From NCBI GenBank assembly GCA_031275535.1, contig JAISOR010000040.1, forward strand, positions 1 through 14,731: a stretch of 14,731 bases of DNA, read 5' to 3'. Positions 7,589-12,511 of the stretch are shown piece by piece (the first letter of the stretch is position 1; each line of letters opens with the position of its first letter). A program made the translations under genes and the position numbers. Origin of the DNA: Treponema sp. (GTDB lineage Bacteria; Spirochaetota; Spirochaetia; Treponematales; Breznakiellaceae). The notes beneath the pieces are model-generated. The model made no database searches. It saw only the letters and a program-made list of their open reading frames with translations, and was not told the origin of the DNA.

Positions 7589-8535
7589 TGCGTATCCTCG
7601 TCGAGAACTTTTTCTACTACCCGCAGTTTAGCGCTTCGGGAAGGCGGATTCTTTTGTACCTCGTCATCCGCGGGAGAGACCGCCTTTCGGGTTAAAATAG
7701 TGAGCATCCGGCGGCCCTCACATCTACATATCGGCGCTTCCGGGGGGCAGGTACAGTCCTTGTTTTTCTCCCGGAAAAAATTTTTTATGATTCTGTCTTC
7801 CAGGGAGTTAAAACTAATTACCCCCATCCGGCCCCCGGGCTCCAGGGCGGCCAGGGCGGCCTCCAGAAGATCCGGGAGCCGGGACAGTTCCCGATTCACC
7901 TCGGCGCGGAGGGCCTGAAAGGTCCTGGTCGCGGGATGCATCCCCCCCCGGCGGCCGGCTGGGGGCAGGGCCCCGGCCACCAGTTCCGCCAGGGCCGCGG
8001 AACTGCTTATGGTTCCCCGGGACCGGGCGCGGACTATGGCCCGGGCGATCCGCCGGGAGTACCGTTCTTCGGCATTTTTATACAGCATATCCGCCAGTTC
8101 CTTTTCGGAAAGCCGGGCAATCAGATCCGCCGCGGTAGGGCCCCCGGCAGTATCGATCCGCATGTCCAGAAATTCATCCTTCCGAAAACTAAAGCCCCTC
8201 CCCGCCTTCTCATAATGGTACATACTCACCCCCAAATCGATGAGTATGGTATCCGGCCGTTTGATGTTCCGGGGAAGATCCAGGAAAAAATCCTGGGACC
8301 AGCCCCGGTAAAAATGCACCCGGTCCCCGAATTCCCCAAGCCGTTTCCGGGCGAGTTCCTGTATGTCCCCGTCCGCATCGATGCCGGCGATCTTTAAATC
8401 CGGGAAGCGGGACAAAAAGGCATAGCTGTGCCCCCCCTCCCCCAGGGTGGCGTCAACCATAAGTTCCCCCGCGGTTCGGGGGGCGAGAAAATGTATGGTC
8501 TCTTCCAGTAAAACCGGAGTATGGATAATTTCCAT
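7585..8535 (-). CDS. rsmH: 16S rRNA (cytosine-1402-N4)-methyltransferase RsmH (MraW)
   Basis: RsmH N4-methylates C1402 of 16S rRNA in the decoding centre using S-adenosylmethionine. The 316-residue protein fits the family. It starts with HTPVLLEETIHFL, has the SAM-binding motif MVDATLGEGGHS (27-38), the IDLGVSMYHYE stretch, the family signature TRTFQALRAEVNREL, and near the C-terminus the Cys-rich CTCPPEAPICRC patch common in RsmH, followed by LTRKAVSP. The ATG overlaps the mraZ TAA by one nt (TAATG), with AGGGA 9 nt upstream. A run of eight C on the plus strand (7942-7949) falls in the coding region. Confidence 0.96.
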   Translation of the reverse strand: MEIIHTPVLLEETIHFLAPRTAGELMVDATLGEGGHSYAFLSRFPDLKIAGIDADGDIQELARKRLGEFGDRVHFYRGWSQDFFLDLPRNIKRPDTILIDLGVSMYHYEKAGRGFSFRKDEFLDMRIDTAGGPTAADLIARLSEKELADMLYKNAEERYSRRIARAIVRARSRGTISSSAALAELVAGALPPAGRRGGMHPATRTFQALRAEVNRELSRLPDLLEAALAALEPGGRMGVISFNSLEDRIIKNFFREKNKDCTCPPEAPICRCEGRRMLTILTRKAVSPADDEVQKNPPSRSAKLRVVEKVLDEDTQ

Positions 8536-9011
8536 TACACCCCATCCCTGTTAAAAGGCTCCCGATCCCGCAGCAGCGCCGCGCCCAGTTCTTCGGAAGC
8601 GGTCTTGTACTCTTCCTCGCTCTTTTCCAAATAGGCCCAATACCGCTGGGCATCCCAAATCTCAACATAATCATCCTGTCCCAGGACGATGCACTCCCTG
8701 GTCAAATCCGCAAATTCCCGCAGGCTCTGGGGAATCGCAATCCGGCCGGCCTTGTCGATCTCCACCTCCTGGGCGGGGCCGATAAGGTGCCGCCGGACCG
8801 CCCGGGAGTTAGACTGCAGGGCGGTGCTGGAGTTCTTTACCTTGGCCAGCAGGGTATTCCACTCATCCCCGGGATACAGCCAGAGGCAGCCATCGGCGCC
8901 CTTGGTAAGGATAAGGATGCTGTCGGAAAACCCCGACCGCAGGCGGGATGGGAGGCTCACCCGGCCCTTATCGTCCAGCGTTATTTTAAATTCCCCTATC
9001 AATAATCCCAT
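8535..9011 (-). CDS. mraZ: Transcriptional regulator MraZ
   Basis: MraZ is a ring-forming DNA-binding protein that binds repeats ahead of its own gene and regulates the dcw operon; in E. coli it is a repressor. The 158-residue protein has two AbrB-like half domains, each with the diagnostic loop: LDDKGRVSLPSRLR (12-25) and IDKAGRIAIPQSLRE (85-99). It is slightly longer than usual because of a polar C-terminal tail after about residue 140. The start is ATG at 9009-9011; AGGA lies 9 nt upstream within the MraZ box array, so bound MraZ could also cover the translation start region of the DNA. It is the first gene of the operon. Confidence 0.97.
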   Translation of the reverse strand: MGLLIGEFKITLDDKGRVSLPSRLRSGFSDSILILTKGADGCLWLYPGDEWNTLLAKVKNSSTALQSNSRAVRRHLIGPAQEVEIDKAGRIAIPQSLREFADLTRECIVLGQDDYVEIWDAQRYWAYLEKSEEEYKTASEELGAALLRDREPFNRDGV

Positions 9012-9055
9012 TCCACTTTTTCCTAAAATATCCCACTAACTCCCACTTCTTCCCA
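9011..9055 (-). promoter_or_regulatory. MraZ box array: five 5-bp boxes at 10-bp period
   Basis: On the minus strand five boxes lie at exact 10-bp steps: TGGGA (9055-9051), TGGGA (9045-9041), TGGGA (9035-9031), TAGGA (9025-9021) and TGGAA (9015-9011), each separated by 5 nt. This matches the known MraZ operator design of TGGGN direct repeats with 5-nt spacers. Three are perfect and two carry one mismatch. An extra TGGGA at 9010-9006 is out of phase, within the coding sequence. The array begins at the end of the -10 element and extends to the mraZ start codon. Confidence 0.93.
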
Positions 9056-9082
9056 TTTTATCACAAGGATCGGGGCCGTCAA
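9055..9082 (-). promoter_or_regulatory. Sigma70-type promoter of the dcw operon
   Basis: On the minus strand TTGACG (9082-9077) is followed after 16 nt by an extended -10, TGATAAAAT, with hexamer TAAAAT at 9060-9055. Transcription should start near 9048, within the first two MraZ boxes, which suits repression by MraZ. Each hexamer matches consensus at five of six positions. Confidence 0.85.
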
Positions 9083-9162
9083 TAGAAACAAATTAAGAAA
9101 TAGTAAAAAAAAGAAATTTTATTAAAAAATTTACTATACAAATGTTCTGTACAAACGGGCCC
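9083..9162. other. AT-rich divergent intergenic segment
   Basis: Between the dcw promoter and the divergent promoter lies a run of A/T-rich sequence with an imperfect symmetry, AAATTTT (9114-9120) and AAAATTT (9126-9132) around ATTAA. It could act as an UP-element-like or bent region for both promoters. I see no gene, RNA or further binding-site array in it. Confidence 0.5.
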
Positions 9163-9191
9163 TTGTCCTGGTATCCGGGGATTGTTATGAT
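9163..9191 (+). promoter_or_regulatory. Extended -10 promoter of the divergent pair
   Basis: TTGTCC (9163-9168) is followed after 17 nt by TATGAT (9186-9191), preceded by the extended -10 dinucleotide (TGTTATGAT). The expected transcription start is about 9198, only some five nt ahead of the first ATG (9203), predicting a leaderless or nearly leaderless message. Confidence 0.7.
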
Positions 9192-9202
9192 CTATAAAAT
9201 AT

Positions 9203-9451
9203 ATGTTTATGCGTGATTATTTCATCGTCTTTCCCGAAGGAGATGTCCAGGAAATTAGCGGACGGCTTTCGGTAAACGAATTGGTAGATATAAACGGCCG
9301 CAGCCTTGAGCTTCCCCTGCCGACCAACCGGATGATTGTATTCAGGGTTGCCCGGATCAAGGTCGAGGAAAACCGGGGAAGCAGCGAGACCTATCACTTT
9401 CTGGAGCTCATGAGCGCCGAAGAGCTATTGCCCTATGCCGGAAGATCCTAG
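9203..9451 (+). CDS. Uncharacterised 82-aa protein
   Basis: I do not recognise this protein. It begins MFMRDYFIVFPEGDVQEISG and has a mixed alpha/beta composition with no membrane segment, signal peptide or cysteine motif. The segment VNELVDINGRSLELPLPTNRMIVFRVARIKV suggests alternating strands, and it ends in [13 protein letters not shown]. Support for it being real comes from a well-formed promoter directly upstream and from a 17-nt overlap with the next gene. There is no Shine-Dalgarno sequence before ATG 9203 or ATG 9209, in keeping with a leaderless message. It lies divergent from mraZ; a link with division is possible only by position. I suspect a family restricted to spirochaetes, but could not search. 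Confidence 0.7.
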   Translation: MFMRDYFIVFPEGDVQEISGRLSVNELVDINGRSLELPLPTNRMIVFRVARIKVEENRGSSETYHFLELMSAEELLPYAGRS

Positions 9452-10154
9452 GCCCCCCGGCGGCGGGGCAAACCGCATCGGGACGGAGCGGGAGTGGAGC
9501 CTGCACCGGGACCTTAAATTCCGCTATGCCGGCGGGTCGGGAAGTACCGAGGTATCCCTGGGGGGCTATGTCTGCGACGGGATCACCGGGGGGGGAGAAA
9601 TCATAGAGGTCCAGACCGGCAGTTTCGGCCCCCTAAAAGACAAGGCCCGGGCCCTGATCCGGCTGGGACCGCTGCGGATCATCCATCCCATTATTGTCCA
9701 TAAAAGCATAGAACTCTATGACCGGGAAGGAACACTCCTCTACCGCCGGAAGAGCCCCCGGAAGGGTACGGCCTGGGATCTTTTCAAGGCCCTGCTCTAT
9801 GCCCCGGCCCTGCCCGCCCTGCCGGGGCTTGCCATAGAACTGCCCCTGGTGGATGTGCTGGAAAAGAGGATCCAGGACGGGCGGGGTTCCTGGCGGCGGA
9901 AAGGGGCCAGCATACAGGACAAAGAACTTACCGCATACCACGAGGAGCTTCTGTTGACCCAGCTCCCGGACTACCGCCGCTTTGTGCCTTTTACGGAGGA
10001 AGAGACCTTTACGGTTAAGACCCTGGGCAAAAGGGCGGGAATCCCCGCGCCCATTGCCCGAAAGACCCTCTACGTCCTTACCCGCCTTAGGGTGGTACGG
10101 CGGATTAGCCGGGAAGGAAACGCCTGGGTGTACCGGCTGGAACCTATTCCTTGA
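9435..10154 (+). CDS. PD-(D/E)XK nuclease-like protein with C-terminal winged helix
   Basis: The 239-residue protein has the look of an uncharacterised family found in scattered bacteria (from memory possibly DUF8091, unverified). The N-terminal part holds a helix [11 protein letters not shown] (18-28), then strand [10 protein letters not shown] with Asp48 and strand [11 protein letters not shown] with Glu58-x-Gln60. This E...D...ExQ order matches the active site of PD-(D/E)XK nucleases in which Gln replaces Lys. Further conserved-looking blocks are [12 protein letters not shown] (80-91), [10 protein letters not shown] (103-112) and [10 protein letters not shown] (148-157), basic and likely to contact nucleic acid. 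Residues about 188-235 ([33 protein letters not shown]) form a winged helix-turn-helix. GAAGAG lies 10 nt before the ATG. The run of eight G at 9588-9595 lies between the two acidic motif elements. Nuclease activity is inference. Confidence 0.75.
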   Translation: MPEDPRPPGGGANRIGTEREWSLHRDLKFRYAGGSGSTEVSLGGYVCDGITGGGEIIEVQTGSFGPLKDKARALIRLGPLRIIHPIIVHKSIELYDREGTLLYRRKSPRKGTAWDLFKALLYAPALPALPGLAIELPLVDVLEKRIQDGRGSWRRKGASIQDKELTAYHEELLLTQLPDYRRFVPFTEEETFTVKTLGKRAGIPAPIARKTLYVLTRLRVVRRISREGNAWVYRLEPIP

Positions 10155-10347
10155 TATTGTATTTTTTGCGGAACCGCTCAATCCGGCCGGCGGTATCAAC
10201 CAGCTTCTGCTTCCCCGTAAAGAAGGGATGGCAGGAGGAGCAAATCTCAACCTTGAGATCCCTGGCGGTGGACCGGGTCTCGATCACGTTCCCGCAGGCG
10301 CAGGTAATTTTAGTTGCCTCATATTTGGGGTGGATGCCTTCTTTCAT
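10144..10347 (-). CDS. rpmE: 50S ribosomal protein L31 (zinc-binding type)
   Basis: L31 is a small protein bridging the 50S central protuberance and the 30S head. The 67-residue product begins [20 protein letters not shown] and has four cysteines in the CxC (17, 19) and CxxC (36, 39) arrangement of the zinc-binding form, then [20 protein letters not shown], the family hallmark. I chose the ATG at 10345-10347 because GGAGG (10359-10363) lies 11 nt upstream and homologues begin MK; the longer TTG start adds six residues. It follows rho, a pairing common in bacteria. Its last 11 nt overlap the convergent nuclease-like gene. Confidence 0.96.
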   Translation of the reverse strand: MKEGIHPKYEATKITCACGNVIETRSTARDLKVEICSSCHPFFTGKQKLVDTAGRIERFRKKYNIKE

Positions 10348-10383
10348 ATACTCTATTTCCTCCAACTCGTACCGGTAAGGGAC

Positions 10384-10405
10384 ATGCCCGCCCCGGGGCG
10401 GGCAT
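10384..10405. repeat. Perfect 22-bp GC-rich palindrome between rho and rpmE
   Basis: The arms ATGCCCGCCCC and GGGGCGGGCAT meet with no spacer. Seen from the minus-strand transcript it begins six nt after the rho stop and can form a very stable hairpin (nine GC-rich pairs around a CCGG loop). It is followed by GTCCC, not a U-tract, so it is not a standard intrinsic terminator. A 3'-end stabiliser or processing element that sets the rho:rpmE ratio, or a protein-binding site, fits better. Confidence 0.85.
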
Positions 10406-10411
10406 AAAACC

Positions 10412-12289
10412 CTAATCCATGGCGGCGCTTCCCGTGTTCATAGACCTTAGGAACATCTCATTATTCTTGCTTTTCTTCATCCTGTCAATGAGGAGTTCAA
10501 TGATCTCAATATCATCCATGGGATTAATGACCTTTCGGAGGATCCATATCTTCTGAAGCTGCTCCTCGGAGAGGAGGAGTTCTTCCTTCCGGGTCCCGGA
10601 TTTTTTGATGTTGATCGCCGGGAAGAGCCTTCTGTCGGAGATACGCCGGTCCAGGTTGATCTCCATATTGCCGGTCCCCTTGAATTCCTCAAAAATAACC
10701 TCGTCCATGCGGCTACCGGTCTCCACCAGGGCGGTGGAAATGATGGTCAGGCTCCCCCCTTCCTCGATATTCCGGGCGGCGCCGAAGAAGCGCTTGGGTT
10801 TGTGGAGGGCATTGGAGTCCACACCGCCGGAGAGGATCTTCCCCGACATGGGAACGGTCTGGTTATAAGCCCGGGCCAGCCGGGTAATGGAATCCAGCAG
10901 GATCACCACGTCCTTTTTATGCTCCACCAGGCGTTTTGCCTTTTCCAGGACCATCTCGGTAACCTGGACATGCCGGCTGGCCTGCTCGTCGAAGGTGGAA
11001 GATATTACCTCCGCCCGGACGGTCCGTTCCATATCGGTAACTTCTTCGGGCCGCTCGTCGATTAAGAGGACAATGAGGTAAACCTCGGGATGATTCCGGG
11101 TAATGGCGTTGGCGATTTTCTGCATCATGATAGTCTTTCCGGTCCGGGGGGGGGCCACGATGATGGCCCGCTGCCCCTTCCCGATGGGACAGAAGAGATT
11201 GATGATCCGGGCGGAAACATCTTCGGTAACGGTTTCCAGATCCAGCAATTCATTGGGGTACAGGGGGGTAAGGTTGTCAAAGGGGATACGGTTCTGGGCC
11301 ACCGTGGGATCGTCATAGTTGACGGTCTCTACCCGGAGCATGGCGAAAAAACGCTCCTGTTCCTTGGGGCTGCGGATCTGGCCGTATACGGTGTCCCCGG
11401 TTTTTAGGGCAAAGAGCCGGATCTGGCTGGGGCTGATATAGATATCGTCCGGCCCGGGCATATAGGAATTCTGGGGGCTCCTGAGGAACCCGTATCCGTC
11501 GGGGAGGATTTCCAGGGAACCGTAGGCGTAGATTATGCCCCCCCGTTCCGTATGGGCCTTAAGGATGGAAAAGATGATCTCCTGCTTCTTGAGGGACATC
11601 ATATCCTCGTGGGAGATATTGTAGCAGGCAGCCAGCTCCCGGAGGTCCATCATATTAAGGCGGATAAGCTCGTTGATGGAAAGCCGGGGTTTGCCGTTAT
11701 CCTGATCCAGCCGGGGCTCGGGTTTGCCGTAAATATCCGGCATGGAAGGCAGGTTCTTGGGCAAGGCCGGCAGGGGCTGGGTTCCCGGAGCCGGAGCCGC
11801 GGCCCCGGACCCCGCGGGGGAGGCGGAAACGGAGGCATTGGCGGCGCCCCGATCATAGGGCCGGCGGCCCCGGGGCCGGGAATAGGAGGCTTCATTCCAG
11901 GCGTCGCCGTTTCCCGCTTCGGGGCCTCCCGGCGGGAGGCCCGACGCCTCGGGCCGGCCCCGGCCATCCCGGGGGGGCGGAGCCCGGCGGGGGCGGGCCC
12001 GGACAACGACGGCTTTGCCGTTGGGCCGTTCGCCGTTGTACTCTTCCCCTTCACCGGCATAGTCCTCCGCGCCGTTTTCTCCCCCGGCCGCTCCCGGATC
12101 CCCCTGATACGGGGCCGCTTCAAGCCCCCCGGAGGTCTCCGGGAATGCCGGTCCCGGGGCGTTAAAGGGCAGCATATCAGAAGATCCCTCCTTTGAGATA
12201 TCTCCCGAAGAAAACCCCTCCCGATCAAAACCATTTATGGTTTCCGGTTCTTCTACTTTTGAGTTCCGACTCTTTCTAATAATTGCCAT
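10412..12289 (-). CDS. rho: Transcription termination factor Rho with long N-terminal extension
   Basis: Rho is the hexameric RNA helicase that ends transcription at C-rich, untranslated RNA. The 625-residue protein is about 200 residues longer than E. coli Rho. Residues 1 to about 200 are low-complexity, rich in Gly, Pro, Ala, Arg and Glu, and probably disordered. The Rho N-terminal helical domain follows ([17 protein letters not shown], about 204-220), then the RNA-binding cold-shock-like fold with DGYGFLRS (264-271). The ATPase core has Walker A APPRTGKT (379-386), Walker B VVILLDS (461-467), Q-loop LSGGVDSN and R-loop [10 protein letters not shown] (498-507). Walker A reads PRTGKT where E. 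coli has PKAGKT. The ATG at 12287-12289 has GGAG 7 nt upstream; the TTG two codons earlier is too close to that site. It has its own promoter and a long leader. Confidence 0.97.
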   Translation of the reverse strand: MAIIRKSRNSKVEEPETINGFDREGFSSGDISKEGSSDMLPFNAPGPAFPETSGGLEAAPYQGDPGAAGGENGAEDYAGEGEEYNGERPNGKAVVVRARPRRAPPPRDGRGRPEASGLPPGGPEAGNGDAWNEASYSRPRGRRPYDRGAANASVSASPAGSGAAAPAPGTQPLPALPKNLPSMPDIYGKPEPRLDQDNGKPRLSINELIRLNMMDLRELAACYNISHEDMMSLKKQEIIFSILKAHTERGGIIYAYGSLEILPDGYGFLRSPQNSYMPGPDDIYISPSQIRLFALKTGDTVYGQIRSPKEQERFFAMLRVETVNYDDPTVAQNRIPFDNLTPLYPNELLDLETVTEDVSARIINLFCPIGKGQRAIIVAPPRTGKTIMMQKIANAITRNHPEVYLIVLLIDERPEEVTDMERTVRAEVISSTFDEQASRHVQVTEMVLEKAKRLVEHKKDVVILLDSITRLARAYNQTVPMSGKILSGGVDSNALHKPKRFFGAARNIEEGGSLTIISTALVETGSRMDEVIFEEFKGTGNMEINLDRRISDRRLFPAINIKKSGTRKEELLLSEEQLQKIWILRKVINPMDDIEIIELLIDRMKKSKNNEMFLRSMNTGSAAMD

Positions 12290-12460
12290 GAACAAACTCC
12301 GTCAATAATGTCACATTCTCGGATACACAGAACGAGAAAAGATGAGATAATATACATCACGTGTCTTCAAACGTGTTCAATTCCTGTTAGATTATTTTTT
12401 ACCATTTGAAAGGACTATAACAACAAAACACCATAGAAAAAAATTTACACCTCAATATAT
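12290..12460 (-). promoter_or_regulatory. rho 5' leader, about 170 nt, with two small hairpins
   Basis: From the predicted start near 12460 to the rho ATG lies an AT-rich leader. It has two inverted repeats: ACGTG/CACGT (12371-12375 with 12358-12362, loop 8) and TTCTCG/CGAGAA (12316-12321 with 12333-12338, loop 11). The second ends about 25 nt before the start codon. Long rho leaders are known sites of autogenous attenuation in other bacteria; such a role here is inference. No known riboswitch pattern was recognised. Confidence 0.5.
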
Positions 12461-12466
12461 ACTTTT

Positions 12467-12495
12467 ATTGTAACCTCTGCGTCCTTTTCTGTCAA
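12467..12495 (-). promoter_or_regulatory. Near-consensus sigma70-type promoter of rho
   Basis: On the minus strand TTGACA (12495-12490) matches consensus fully. After exactly 17 nt comes TACAAT (12472-12467), five of six matches. The -35 begins 16 nt after the upstream gene's stop codon, so rho has its own start although read-through from that gene is also possible because no terminator is seen between. Confidence 0.88.
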
Positions 12496-12511
12496 CAGAT
12501 CTTTTATGCCC

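Noticed and set aside
9185..9397. Minus-strand frame of 70 codons upstream of mraZ
   Set aside because: It is antisense to the better supported 82-aa gene, has no ribosome-binding site, and the dcw promoter lies downstream of it.
10384..10405. rho-rpmE palindrome as an intrinsic terminator
   Set aside because: No U-tract follows the hairpin on the minus strand, and the plus-strand side is followed by A residues.
12293..12295. TTG as the rho start codon
   Set aside because: It is only about two bases from the GGAG site, whereas the ATG two codons later has normal spacing.
12399..12434. Eleven-codon upstream ORF (MVFCCYSPFKW) in the rho leader
   Set aside because: The only Shine-Dalgarno-like GAGG is about 15 nt from its ATG, too far, and no known regulatory peptide is recognised; an open frame this short is expected by chance.
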